From Enhydrobacter sp. (lineage in GTDB: Bacteria > Pseudomonadota > Alphaproteobacteria > Reyranellales > Reyranellaceae): a DNA stretch of 33,244 nt. The notes beneath the pieces are model-generated. The model ran no database searches. It saw nothing but the letters and a program-made list of their open reading frames with translations, and had not been told where the DNA came from. The translations under genes and the position numbers were made by a program. This document shows positions 17,841 to 25,661 of this stretch, in pieces (the stretch's first letter is position 1; each line of letters opens with the position of its first letter). The DNA lies in assembly GCA_026126105.1 (NCBI GenBank), contig JAHCJV010000068.1, positions 1 through 33,244 of the forward strand, written 5' to 3'.

Positions 17841-18443
17841 ATGGACGCCTTCACCACTCTCACCGCCGTCGCCGTGCCGCTGGACCAGGCCAACATCGAC
17901 ACCGACCAGATCATCCCGGCACGGTATCTCGGCCGGCTGCGGCCGCAGCAGGTCGAGGGTTACTTCCACGACTTCCGGCTCGATCCCAATGGACGGCCGC
18001 GCGAGGGCGTGACCCTCAACAATCCCGCCTACAAGGACGCGAAGATCATCGTCGCCAACTACAATTTCGCCTGCGGCTCATCGCGCGAGAACGCAGTCAC
18101 GGTGATGGTGGACAATGGCTTCCGCGCCTTCATCGCCCCGTCGTTCGGCGACATCTTCTTCAACAACTGCTTCCAGAACGGCTGCCTGCCGATCCGCCTG
18201 CCGGCCGAGCGGGTGGCGCGCATTCGCGTCATCCTGCACGAGCTGCCCGGCGCGGAGATTTCGATCGATCTCCCGTCGCAGACCGTCGTCGGGCCCGACG
18301 GGCAGAAGGACAGCTTCGAGATCGATCCCTTCCGCAAGGACATGCTGCTGCAGGGCGCCGACGAGGTGAAGATCACACTCGGCTACGAAACCGACATCGC
18401 TAGCTTCGAGGCCAGGCAGCGCCAGGAGATGCCCTGGCTGTAG
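17841..18443 (+). CDS. leuD: Aconitase-family hydro-lyase small subunit (LeuD-like)
   Basis: The product is 200 residues from the ATG at 17841 (upstream GGAGCACCCGAC). The LeuD swivel-domain signature is clear: VAVPLDQANIDTDQIIPARY near the N-terminus, NFACGSSRENAV for substrate binding, and IAPSFGDIFFNNCFQNGCLP. It ends KITLGYETDIASFEARQ, as LeuD proteins do. It completes the heterodimer with 16429-17829. Family paralogues include dimethylmaleate hydratase and citraconate/methylmalate-type hydro-lyases, so the specificity is open. This is the last gene of the plus-strand operon and is followed by a strong hairpin. Confidence 0.9.
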   Translation: MDAFTTLTAVAVPLDQANIDTDQIIPARYLGRLRPQQVEGYFHDFRLDPNGRPREGVTLNNPAYKDAKIIVANYNFACGSSRENAVTVMVDNGFRAFIAPSFGDIFFNNCFQNGCLPIRLPAERVARIRVILHELPGAEISIDLPSQTVVGPDGQKDSFEIDPFRKDMLLQGADEVKITLGYETDIASFEARQRQEMPWL

Positions 18444-18478
18444 GCCGACGACCCGCGGCTTGGATAATCAGGGTCGCC

Positions 18479-18512
18479 GCTCCAGCCGACGTAGGGAAGC
18501 GTCGGCCGGAGC
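18479..18512. terminator. Bidirectional hairpin terminator between convergent genes
   Basis: GCTCCAGCCGACG (18479-18491) pairs with CGTCGGCCGGAGC (18500-18512), 12 of 13 positions, around the 8-base loop TAGGGAAG. It lies 36 bases after the LeuD-like stop and 22 bases before the stop of the minus-strand binding protein, where both transcripts should end. No T-run follows on either side. Confidence 0.6.
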
Positions 18513-18533
18513 CGTTCGACGATCTGGCGAGGT

Positions 18534-20165
18534 CTATCTCTTCGCCTCGGCGGATGGGCTGTCCCTGTCGAGCCAGACGTTGGCGAGATCCTGATTCAGG
18601 TAGTGACTCGGGCTGATCTTCCAGCCCTTCACGTAGGACCGGCCGAGCACGATGCGGTGCCAGTAAGGCAGCACGATCTCGTGGACCATTGTGTCGAGCG
18701 TGTGCTTCTCGTAGGCGCGCATGGCCTCACGCTGCTTCTTGACGTCGGTTTCCGTCTGCATCTTGTTGTAGAGTTCGACCGACTTTGGGTCGTCGTAGTA
18801 GCCGAAGTTCTCCGGGTAGACCGTGTGCGGCAGGTACTTGCCCGTATCGAGCAAGGGATTGACCACACTCTGGCAGTTGGCCTCCATCGCCACATCGAAA
18901 GTCCCGGAGCGCATGTTGGCCAGCCAGGGACCGGTCGGCGTGACCTTCTGCTCGACCTCGACGCCGATCTTCTTCCATTCGGCGATCACCCACGTGCCGA
19001 CGAACTTGTAGGGCTGGTCGACGTTGCGGTTGAGCAGCTCGAACCGGAGCCCCTCGGCGCCGGCTTCCTTGAGCAGGCGCCTTGCCTCGGCACGCGACTT
19101 CTCGATGTCCGGCCAGTAGCCCGCCATCTGCTCGAGCTCGGCCTTGGTGGCGGCGAGGGGCGAGCCGGGGAAGACGATGCCGCCCACCGTTCGTACGGTC
19201 GCGATCTTCGACAGCGCCGGAGCCCCGTGCCACTGGTCGATCGCGAGCGCGAGCGCCCGCCGCACTCGGACATCGTCGAAGGGCTTCCTCCGATGGTTCG
19301 GCGTGAGGATATTGCCGCAGTTCCAGTCGCTATCCTGGACGGTGATCTTGTCGCCCAGCTCCTTGACCAGATGGTCGCGCGCGGACGGCGGCAGACCGCG
19401 GAACTCGATCGAGGCGCGGTCGGCTCGCAGCGCATCGGTTCGCACCGACTGCTTGGCGGCGAAGATGCCGACGATGCCATCGAGATAGGGCTGGCCCTTG
19501 TGATAATAGTCCTCGTTGCGTTCGCCCTTGATCGACTGGCCGGCTTCGTAGGCGACGAACTTGAACGGGCCGGAGCCCAGGATGTTCTTCTCGTACCAGT
19601 GCGGGTCCCTATTCAGGATCTCCTTCTTGTAGATCCACGTGTAGGGATCTGCGAGCGCTGGCAGGAAGGCATTGGTCGCGTATTTCAGCTTGAAGACAAC
19701 CGTGGAATCGTCCGGCGCATCGACCGAATCGACCATCGCGTAGTAAGTCTGGCGGGCGCTCACGACGCCCTTGGGGGGATTGACGATGTACTTCCAGCTT
19801 TCCGCCACGTCCTTCGCAGTCAGGTTGCTGCCGTCGTGAAACTTCACCCCCTGGCGGATCTTGAAAGTATAGGTCTTGCCGTCGTCGGTCGGCTTGGGCA
19901 TCTCGGTGCAGAGATCGCACACGAACTCCGTGGTCGAGGCGGGATTGTCGGGCGGGACCCGGATCAGCACGCTGTAGTAAGGCGCAGCGGCGTGGATCGT
20001 CGCGTAGGTCGTTTCCCGATGCCCGTCGAAGCTCGGAGGCGAATCGGCCGGAATCAAGTATGTAAGCGTACCGCCTCGTTTCGGCGTCTCCGCCCCCGCG
20101 GGACTGACTGCAACCAACACTGCCAGGCAAAGACCTGCACGCCACATTACCGTTGGTACGCTCAT
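18534..20165 (-). CDS. ABC transporter substrate-binding protein, family 5 (dipeptide/nickel/oligopeptide type)
   Basis: The product is 543 residues from the ATG at 20165, preceded on the minus strand by AGGAGGT. The frame runs open further upstream without another good start. A Sec signal peptide (MWRAGLCLAVLVAVSPAGA) is cut before ETPKRGGTLTY, the usual SBP_bac_5 mature start. KFHDGSNLTAKDVAESWKYI is the family signature, followed by FVAYEAGQSIKGERNEDYY and VRRALALAIDQ. It binds peptides or other larger solutes in the periplasm. No permease or ATPase partner lies beside it; the only transporter upstream is an MFS protein, so it must use a distant Dpp/Opp-type pore or act as a receptor. Confidence 0.93.
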   Translation of the reverse strand: MSVPTVMWRAGLCLAVLVAVSPAGAETPKRGGTLTYLIPADSPPSFDGHRETTYATIHAAAPYYSVLIRVPPDNPASTTEFVCDLCTEMPKPTDDGKTYTFKIRQGVKFHDGSNLTAKDVAESWKYIVNPPKGVVSARQTYYAMVDSVDAPDDSTVVFKLKYATNAFLPALADPYTWIYKKEILNRDPHWYEKNILGSGPFKFVAYEAGQSIKGERNEDYYHKGQPYLDGIVGIFAAKQSVRTDALRADRASIEFRGLPPSARDHLVKELGDKITVQDSDWNCGNILTPNHRRKPFDDVRVRRALALAIDQWHGAPALSKIATVRTVGGIVFPGSPLAATKAELEQMAGYWPDIEKSRAEARRLLKEAGAEGLRFELLNRNVDQPYKFVGTWVIAEWKKIGVEVEQKVTPTGPWLANMRSGTFDVAMEANCQSVVNPLLDTGKYLPHTVYPENFGYYDDPKSVELYNKMQTETDVKKQREAMRAYEKHTLDTMVHEIVLPYWHRIVLGRSYVKGWKISPSHYLNQDLANVWLDRDSPSAEAKR

Positions 20166-20241
20166 CGCCACCTCCTGTGTGTGTTTCCTTGTCGTGCTAG
20201 TGCACCTCGTTGTGAGTGACCCAATGGCTGCGCGGGTCTGA

Positions 20242-20294
20242 CGGCAGGACGAACCACCACGGCGAGCAATCTCGCTGGTGCGCACGTCCTGCCG
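20242..20294. promoter_or_regulatory. Inverted repeat upstream of the family-5 binding protein gene
   Basis: CGGCAGGACG (20242-20251) and CGTCCTGCCG (20285-20294) are perfect inverted copies 33 bases apart. The interval holds a weaker inner dyad (GGCGAG / CTCGC with flanking ACCAC/TGGTG). The site lies 77 bases upstream of the minus-strand start at 20165, so it could be an operator or leader structure. No confident -35/-10 pair was found. Confidence 0.35.
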
Positions 20295-20356
20295 CTGACT
20301 CGTCGTCTCTCTGGTGTGAAGCCTGTTTCCTCGTCGCGCTGCCCACCTTCGGCGGG

Positions 20357-20377
20357 CGCAGCCTCTTTCGGGCTGCG
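20357..20377 (-). terminator. Short hairpin after the MFS gene
   Basis: CGCAGCC (20357-20363) and GGCTGCG (20371-20377) form a perfect 7-base stem with a 7-base loop, six bases beyond the TAA of the minus-strand MFS gene. A second partly overlapping GC-rich dyad (GCTGCCCACC / GGCGGGCGCAGC) lies just beyond. This is a plausible GC-rich terminator; no T-run is present. Confidence 0.4.
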
Positions 20378-20383
20378 AAAACC

Positions 20384-21661
20384 TTACGGGAAGCTTACAG
20401 GCTGCGCAAGCGGCTCGATCCGGGGCGGGAGCTTTGCTCCAAAGGCGACGAAGACGGCCAGCCCCGCCAGGCATCCGAACACCGTGAGCGACAAGGTGTA
20501 GTCGCCGCTCCCGTCGCGCAGGACACCGGACAATAGCGGGCCCGCCGCCTGCGCAAGCGTCTGCACCGACAGCACGACGCCCCGTATGGCTCCAAAGCTC
20601 TCGCGACCGAAATAGTCAGCCCATGCAACCGGCAGCAGGGTCATGATGCCGCCAATCCCGAGGCCGAAGAGACCTGCCGCCAGATAAGACCCATGAACGC
20701 TGGCTACGCCGATCAGGGCGAACGTGCCCATCGTCAGCAGAACGGCCAGCGCGGCCAGCGTGTAGCGCAGGGGCAATCGCCGCGGCAGGAACCCGACGCC
20801 GAAGCTTGCCACCGCCGTCATCGCCGAGAAGACGCTGATCACCGTCGCAGCAGCGATCGGTGTGAGCCCACGCTCGATGAGGTGCGCGGCCTGATGCAGG
20901 CTGACACCGGCCTGCACCGGAAAGACCAGCACGGTGAAGAGCGACAGCAGCCAGAAGGCGCGCGTGCGCATCGCTTCGGCCCGGCTGAAGCGCGGCTCCG
21001 GCGCGGCAGCCGTGGCGCCAGGGCTGGCCTGATCGGGCACAAGGCCCAGATCCTCCGGCCGGCGCACCAGAAACAGCCACACCGGCACGAAGCCCACGAC
21101 CAGCACCGTCGCGCCGACCGCGATCCAGCCGCTGCGCCAGCCGCCGTCCTGCATCGCGACCTGCGCAATCATCGGCAGCGCGACGAGTCCAGACATCTGC
21201 GCCACGGTCGCGATCGAGGTGGCGATGGTACGACGCGAGACGAACCAGCTGTTCAGCGCGCCATACAGACCGAGATCGAACGGGCCGGCCCAGACCATGC
21301 GCGCGAAGCAGAACAGCAGGTAGAAGACGACGAGCGACTGCGTCAGCGACAGGACCATGGTCGACAGCCCGGTGCCGAGGACCGCGAGACAGAGGATCAG
21401 TCGCGCGCCGCGCCGGTCGAGCATGGGACCGAGCACCGGCGAGACGAAGGCCGCGATCAGGCCACCGAGTGACACCGCGCCCGCGATCTCCACGCGCGAC
21501 CAGCCGAACGCCTCGGTCATCGGCACGACGAAGACCGCCAGCACGGCGACCGCCGGTCCTTGACGTGCAAAGCCGGCCAGGCAAAGGCAGCCGAGCACGA
21601 CCCATCCGTAGTAGAATGGCAGGCGTGGCGCGAGCAGGCGGGGCAGCAAGGGAGGACGCAT
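20384..21661 (-). CDS. MFS transporter (MCT/oxalate-formate antiporter-like)
   Basis: The product is 425 residues from the ATG at 21661; a GTG at 21670 would add three residues. About 12 membrane helices are expected. The N-terminus PFYYGWVVLGCLCLAGFARQ and the loop GPMLDRRGARLILCLAVLG (MFS motif A region), then LNSWFVSRRTIATSIATVAQ, resemble the monocarboxylate/oxalate-formate subgroup that carries organic acids. It diverges from the 2OG-oxygenase gene across 123 bases and lies 218 bases upstream of the family-5 binding protein on the same strand. The transported compound is not known; an organic acid linked to the neighbouring oxygenase and crotonase is a reasonable guess. Confidence 0.9.
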   Translation of the reverse strand: MRPPLLPRLLAPRLPFYYGWVVLGCLCLAGFARQGPAVAVLAVFVVPMTEAFGWSRVEIAGAVSLGGLIAAFVSPVLGPMLDRRGARLILCLAVLGTGLSTMVLSLTQSLVVFYLLFCFARMVWAGPFDLGLYGALNSWFVSRRTIATSIATVAQMSGLVALPMIAQVAMQDGGWRSGWIAVGATVLVVGFVPVWLFLVRRPEDLGLVPDQASPGATAAAPEPRFSRAEAMRTRAFWLLSLFTVLVFPVQAGVSLHQAAHLIERGLTPIAAATVISVFSAMTAVASFGVGFLPRRLPLRYTLAALAVLLTMGTFALIGVASVHGSYLAAGLFGLGIGGIMTLLPVAWADYFGRESFGAIRGVVLSVQTLAQAAGPLLSGVLRDGSGDYTLSLTVFGCLAGLAVFVAFGAKLPPRIEPLAQPVSFP

Positions 21662-21690
21662 CGACTGCACTGTAGAATGGCGCCGTATGG

Positions 21691-21720
21691 ATTGCCTGCT
21701 CCTATCATGCGAGCAGCAAT
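21691..21720. promoter_or_regulatory. Dyad in the divergent MFS / 2OG-oxygenase intergenic region
   Basis: ATTGCCTGCTC (21691-21701) and GAGCAGCAAT (21711-21720) are inverted repeats differing by one bulged C, with a 9-base centre. The dyad is 30 bases from the MFS start and 64 bases from the oxygenase start, a position suited to an operator controlling both. Regulator unknown. Confidence 0.4.
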
Positions 21721-21784
21721 GATTCGGCGGCGCCACCTCGGCTCGGCGTTGTCGTTTCGTCCGACGCCGCGCTATTGTTCGAGG

Positions 21785-22765
21785 ATGCCCACCCACGACA
21801 CCATCCCGATCATCGATCTCGGCCCCACCCTGGCGGGCGAACCGGGCGCGCTGCAGCAGGCCGCCGGCCAACTTCGCCATGCGCTGACGGAGATCGGCTT
21901 CTACTTCATCGTCAATCATGGAATCGAGCGGCGGCTGATCAGCGGCGCCTATGAGCAAGCCGCACGCTTCCATGCGCTGCCGCTCGAAGAAAAGATGAGG
22001 ATACGCATCGACAAGCACAACGTCGGGTACCTGCCGATGAAGGGGGACACGCTGCGGACGTCGGTGGTGCAGACCGTCACCAAGCCCAACCTCAACGAGG
22101 CGCTGTTCATCGCCCGCGACCTGCCGATCGATCATCCCGACGTTATCGCCGGGAAGCGCTTTCGCAGTGCCAACCAGTGGCCAGCCGATCTACCCGGATT
22201 TCGCGAGACGGTAATGGCCTATTGCGACGCCATGGAGCGGTTGGTGCAGAAGCTCATTCGGCTCTATGCCGTCGCGCTCGACCTGCCGCCGACCTGGTTC
22301 GACGCGGCATTCCAGGACTACCAGTACAAGCTGCGCATGACCCATTACCCGCCGCAGCCCGAGACGACGCCGGAGGACGAGTTCGGCATCGCACCGCACA
22401 CCGACACCAGCTTCCTGACGGTGCTCGCGCCCAACGAGGTGCCGGGGCTCGCCATCCGCAAGCGCAACGGCGAGTGGATTGATGCGCCGGCGATCCCGGA
22501 CGCCTTCGTGGTCAATGGCGGCCAGCTCCTGCTGCGCTGGACCAACGACCGCTTCCTGGCGACGCCTCATCGCGCGATCAACCGCAGCGGCCGCGAACGC
22601 TATGCGCTCGCCTTCTTCTGCGACGCGACGATCGACTGGCCGATTGCCGCGGTGCCGACGTGCGTCGGCCCGGACAAGCCGCCGAAATACCCGACGACGA
22701 CCTACACCGACTACATGATCGCTTACCAGAAGCGCACCTACGACCTGCTGCAAGCCGCCGAATAA
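21785..22765 (+). CDS. 2-oxoglutarate/Fe(II)-dependent oxygenase, isopenicillin-N-synthase-like
   Basis: The product is 326 residues from the ATG at 21785, chosen because the family normally begins close to IPIIDLG; an in-frame ATG at 21719 is possible but would add an atypical leader. The iron triad is His205 and Asp207 (PHTDTSFLTVL) with His262 (TPHRAIN), and Arg272 in RERYALAFF is the probable 2-oxoglutarate anchor. GFYFIVNHGI and the N-terminal helix region match the plant-type DIOX_N domain. Such enzymes hydroxylate, desaturate or cyclise small molecules in the cytoplasm. It is followed after 12 bases by a crotonase-family gene, so both probably belong to one catabolic route. Confidence 0.93.
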   Translation: MPTHDTIPIIDLGPTLAGEPGALQQAAGQLRHALTEIGFYFIVNHGIERRLISGAYEQAARFHALPLEEKMRIRIDKHNVGYLPMKGDTLRTSVVQTVTKPNLNEALFIARDLPIDHPDVIAGKRFRSANQWPADLPGFRETVMAYCDAMERLVQKLIRLYAVALDLPPTWFDAAFQDYQYKLRMTHYPPQPETTPEDEFGIAPHTDTSFLTVLAPNEVPGLAIRKRNGEWIDAPAIPDAFVVNGGQLLLRWTNDRFLATPHRAINRSGRERYALAFFCDATIDWPIAAVPTCVGPDKPPKYPTTTYTDYMIAYQKRTYDLLQAAE

Positions 22766-22777
22766 GGGAGAGAATCA

Positions 22778-23590
22778 ATGGCCGTGGTGGAAACCGAACG
22801 ACACGGGCAAGTGCTCGTCGTGCGCATGAATCGGCCCGAGCGGCTGAATGCGCTCAACACGGAGATTCGCGGCGAGCTTGCACGGATCTGGACCGACTTC
22901 CGTCACGACAAGGAGATGGAGGTCGCGATCTTCACCGGCACGGGCCGCGGCTTCTGCGCCGGCGAGGACATGAAGGAGTCGCTCGAGAAGGGCAAGCCGG
23001 GCGGCCAGCGGCCGGCGATGGAAGACCCGTTCATGAGCGGCGCGCTCGAGAAGCCGGTGATCGGCGCGATCAACGGCTTCGCCATGGGCGGTGGCTTCAT
23101 GCTGGTGGAGCGCACCGACCTGCGGGTCGCCGTGCGCGAGGCGGTGTTCGAGGTCTCCGAGGCCAAGCGCTGGCTGCTGGGCGGCTACAATCATGGCCAC
23201 GTCGCCAACCTGCCCTATCCGATCGCGATGGAGATGGCGCTGGGTTTCCGTTTCACGGCGCAGCGCTTCTACGAGGTGGGCTTCCTCAATCGCATCGTCG
23301 ACGCCGCCGAGCTGATGCCGACGGCGATGAGCATGGCCGAGCATCTGCTCACCCTGCCGCCCGCCTCGCGCGTCAACACCGTGCACATGATGCGCCACAT
23401 GCGGCCGGCCGCGAGCCCCGAGATGCAGATGCTGGCCGAGGCGCTGCACAACCACGGCGACAAGGACGACCTCATGGAATCCCGTGCCGCCTTCGCCGAG
23501 AAGCGCAAGCCCAACTTCAAGGGCTGGAAGGATCCGGCCGACCGCCACCGCCTGCCGACGCCGCAGAGCGTCCGGGCAAAGTACCGCTGA
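22778..23590 (+). CDS. Enoyl-CoA hydratase/isomerase (crotonase) family protein
   Basis: The product is 270 residues. The ATG at 22778 follows AAGGGAGAG. The crotonase fold signature is present: VVRMNRPERLNALN, FTGTGRGFCAGEDMKE for the first oxyanion-hole strand, and AINGFAMGGGFMLVERTDLRVA for the second, followed by FEVSEAKRWLLGG. The acidic pair in FEVSE could fill the catalytic glutamate position, but the usual exact positions cannot be confirmed without alignment. It should act on a CoA thioester (hydration, isomerisation or C-C cleavage). It is coupled to the upstream 2OG oxygenase and ends at a strong convergent hairpin. No CoA ligase or thioesterase is adjacent. Confidence 0.93.
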   Translation: MAVVETERHGQVLVVRMNRPERLNALNTEIRGELARIWTDFRHDKEMEVAIFTGTGRGFCAGEDMKESLEKGKPGGQRPAMEDPFMSGALEKPVIGAINGFAMGGGFMLVERTDLRVAVREAVFEVSEAKRWLLGGYNHGHVANLPYPIAMEMALGFRFTAQRFYEVGFLNRIVDAAELMPTAMSMAEHLLTLPPASRVNTVHMMRHMRPAASPEMQMLAEALHNHGDKDDLMESRAAFAEKRKPNFKGWKDPADRHRLPTPQSVRAKYR

Positions 23591-23598
23591 TCGCTGAA

Positions 23599-23627
23599 GC
23601 GGGGCACGCCAATGCCGCGTGCCCCGC
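23599..23627. terminator. Bidirectional hairpin terminator between crotonase and secreted-protein genes
   Basis: GCGGGGCACG (23599-23608) and CGTGCCCCGC (23618-23627) form a perfect 10-base stem with a 9-base loop. The hairpin fills most of the 44-base gap between two convergent stop codons (23590 plus strand, 23635 minus strand). It lacks a T-run but the position strongly supports shared termination. Confidence 0.65.
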
Positions 23628-23634
23628 GAAGACC

Positions 23635-24159
23635 TTACGGCAGAGCCACGCTGCAGGACACGTTGTCGACGAAGATGTTGCTCGGCGGGCCGAAGAAGAC
23701 CAGCCCGACCCGGGTTCCACCGGCAACAGGGCCGACCTGAACGTAGCTCTCCAGAACGACATTGCCCGCATTGGTGAAGCGGCAAGGCAGGCCAGGCGCC
23801 AGGGTGTTCGCTGAGTTGTTCTGCAGGTACATCACAACCTGCCAGCGCGTGCCGGCGACGCTGAGCGTGACATTGTCGATATCGACGAGGGGGACGGTCG
23901 GGCCGGCCGTGATCGGCACCTGGCCGACGACGGTCACCTGAGCGTTCTGCTGGAAGACCTGGCCGATCGTGACCGTCTGCGCGTTCGGATTGAAGGCGCG
24001 GTCCTGCGGCGCCGTCGGCGGCGGTCCCCCACCGACATTGTTCGGCGTCCAGACCTGCCCGGTCTTGGGATCCGTGAAGGATGGCGTCTGGGCGGTGGCA
24101 ACCAAGGTGAAGAACATCGTTGCCGCGACCAGTGGCAGCGCAAGCAATCTGGCACCCAT
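23635..24159 (-). CDS. Small secreted protein of unknown function
   Basis: The product is 174 residues. Upstream GGGAG precedes the ATG at 24159. An N-terminal Sec signal peptide (LLALPLVAATMFFTLVATA, cut before QTPSFTDP) leads into a low-complexity linker (VGGGPPPTAPQD) and a beta-rich domain with alternating V/T/Q residues (TVTIGQVFQQNAQVTVVGQV). Two cysteines (in GLPCRFTNAG and DNVSCSVALP) could form a disulfide. I do not recognise the family. It is the last gene of the minus-strand Rieske/cupin operon, 29 bases after the cupin gene, so it is likely co-transcribed, but a role in the pathway is not evident. Confidence 0.75.
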   Translation of the reverse strand: MGARLLALPLVAATMFFTLVATAQTPSFTDPKTGQVWTPNNVGGGPPPTAPQDRAFNPNAQTVTIGQVFQQNAQVTVVGQVPITAGPTVPLVDIDNVTLSVAGTRWQVVMYLQNNSANTLAPGLPCRFTNAGNVVLESYVQVGPVAGGTRVGLVFFGPPSNIFVDNVSCSVALP

Positions 24160-24188
24160 GCGTGTGTCTCCCGTTGGAAGGTGGTATC

Positions 24189-24608
24189 TTATGCTGAAAC
24201 CACCGCCCGGTCAGCCGCGTCGAGCGTCATCGTCTCGCCATCCCGGATCATCTCGGCGAAGCCTTCGTTGGGAACCATGACGGTCAGGCAGTAGAGCTTG
24301 TCCGGGCCGACATTCTCGACCACGTGATCCAGGCCCGGCGGCAGCATCAGCGTGTCGCCCTTCTCCATGTCGAAGATCTCGCCATTGCAGTGGGCTTTGC
24401 CGCGGCCGCTCAGCACGTAGAACATCTCGTGTGCCTGGCCGTGATGGTGGCGCGGGGTCTTGCCGCCGACATCGAAGATCTCGACGACGGAAATGAACGG
24501 CGACTTGTCTCTCAGCGGATCGACCAACATGACGAACTTGTTGGTGTCGGCCGGCTTGATGCGCGAGGTGCGGCAGTCGCGGGCGCGGCGTAGCAACGGC
24601 TTGTCCAT
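24189..24608 (-). CDS. Cupin-domain protein
   Basis: The product is 139 residues. GGAGAGAG precedes the ATG at 24608. The cupin motif 1 is PRHHHGQAHEMFYVLSGRG, with two or three histidines and a glutamate as metal ligands; motif 2 is in GDTLMLPPGLDHVVENVG with the last histidine. Single-domain cupins of this size can be dioxygenases, isomerases or small-molecule sensors. It is nine bases downstream of the first Rieske oxygenase gene and so probably takes part in the same pathway, for example in processing a ring-oxidation product. This role is inferred from position only. Confidence 0.88.
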   Translation of the reverse strand: MDKPLLRRARDCRTSRIKPADTNKFVMLVDPLRDKSPFISVVEIFDVGGKTPRHHHGQAHEMFYVLSGRGKAHCNGEIFDMEKGDTLMLPPGLDHVVENVGPDKLYCLTVMVPNEGFAEMIRDGETMTLDAADRAVVSA

Positions 24609-24617
24609 GGCTCTCTC

Positions 24618-25658
24618 CTATTCCGCCGCCTGGCGGGACGTGTAGTGCCGCGTCTGCTCGGTCTCGCCATGCCTGGCAAAAAGCTCGAGCAGCATGCGGC
24701 GCATCAGCAGGCCAGGCTGATCCGACGGCATATGCTTCTCGATGCCCGAGTTCATGTCGAGCGGCACGTCGTGGTCGGTCGTCTCCAGCACCGCCTGGTC
24801 CTCGGCCGTCACGCGGCGATCGAAATCGATGATGTTTGCGGCCGGCGCGTCGGCCTCGGTGTCGTTGCGAAAGCAGAATTGCACGACCTGGCAGGCATCG
24901 TCGGCGACCGGTGTCGCGGCGGTGACGATGATGTGATCGAGCCCGTTCGGGTATCGGATGTGCAGGCGCCGCAGGAACGGCATGTACCAGGTGGCCGTCA
25001 TGTGGCGGATGGTGACGGCGCTGGCGTCGCGCAGGTTCTGCTTCTGCAGGTCGTTGTTGTAGACGGGCACGTCGGAGCGCGCGACGAAACCAAACTCGGC
25101 GCGCTCGATCGTGGGCTGCGGCGGGTTCGGATCGTTGATGTCGCCGAACGTGTTGCGATGCACGAAGTGGATGTGCGCATTGTCGAAGCTGTTCTCCATC
25201 AGCCGGAACGAGGCGCAGGTCCACGGTTCGTAGAACTGGTCGATGCGCCGGTAACCCGGATCGCGCTCCTCCGGCCAGTCGGGGATGGGCGCCAACGGCT
25301 CGTCCAGCGCGACCCAGACGTAACCGTAGCGCTCGGCGCAGGCGAAGCTCCTGACGACGGGCTGCCTTGACGACCCGGCATCCGGTCGCTGCGGGATGCG
25401 CAGGCAGACACCGGATTGGTCGTAAGTCCAGCCGTGATACGGGCAGACGACGGCGCCCTCGTCGAGCCAGCCCTTGCTGAGCGCGGCCGAGCGATGCGCG
25501 CAGCGGTCTTCCAGCGCAGCGTACTGCCCGTCGCCGCGCGACCAGAGGACCAGCGGTTGACCCAGCAGGGTGAAAGGTTGCGGTCCCTTCTCGAGCGACG
25601 ATGCCGGCAACACCGGGTACCAGAAGCGGCGTAACACAGGTTGGCGGGTGGTGAGCAT
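24618..25658 (-). CDS. Rieske non-heme iron oxygenase, alpha subunit (copy 1)
   Basis: The product is 346 residues. The [2Fe-2S] Rieske motif is Cys53-x-His55 (DRCAHRSAALSKGW) and Cys72-x2-His75 (VVCPYHGWTYD). The mononuclear iron site begins DNAHIHFVH with Asp159, His162 and His167. Length and layout fit single-component-type alpha subunits such as VanA-like O-demethylases and related ring hydroxylases. It lies three bases from the stop of a paralogous Rieske gene, with the same motif positions. No ferredoxin or reductase is encoded in the window, so electrons must come from elsewhere. The substrate is unknown. Confidence 0.94.
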   Translation of the reverse strand: MLTTRQPVLRRFWYPVLPASSLEKGPQPFTLLGQPLVLWSRGDGQYAALEDRCAHRSAALSKGWLDEGAVVCPYHGWTYDQSGVCLRIPQRPDAGSSRQPVVRSFACAERYGYVWVALDEPLAPIPDWPEERDPGYRRIDQFYEPWTCASFRLMENSFDNAHIHFVHRNTFGDINDPNPPQPTIERAEFGFVARSDVPVYNNDLQKQNLRDASAVTIRHMTATWYMPFLRRLHIRYPNGLDHIIVTAATPVADDACQVVQFCFRNDTEADAPAANIIDFDRRVTAEDQAVLETTDHDVPLDMNSGIEKHMPSDQPGLLMRRMLLELFARHGETEQTRHYTSRQAAE

Positions 25659-25661
25659 GAT

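Noticed and set aside
18603..20219. 538-residue plus-strand frame over the family-5 binding protein
   Set aside because: Antisense shadow; the minus strand has a signal peptide, a good ribosome site and the family signature.
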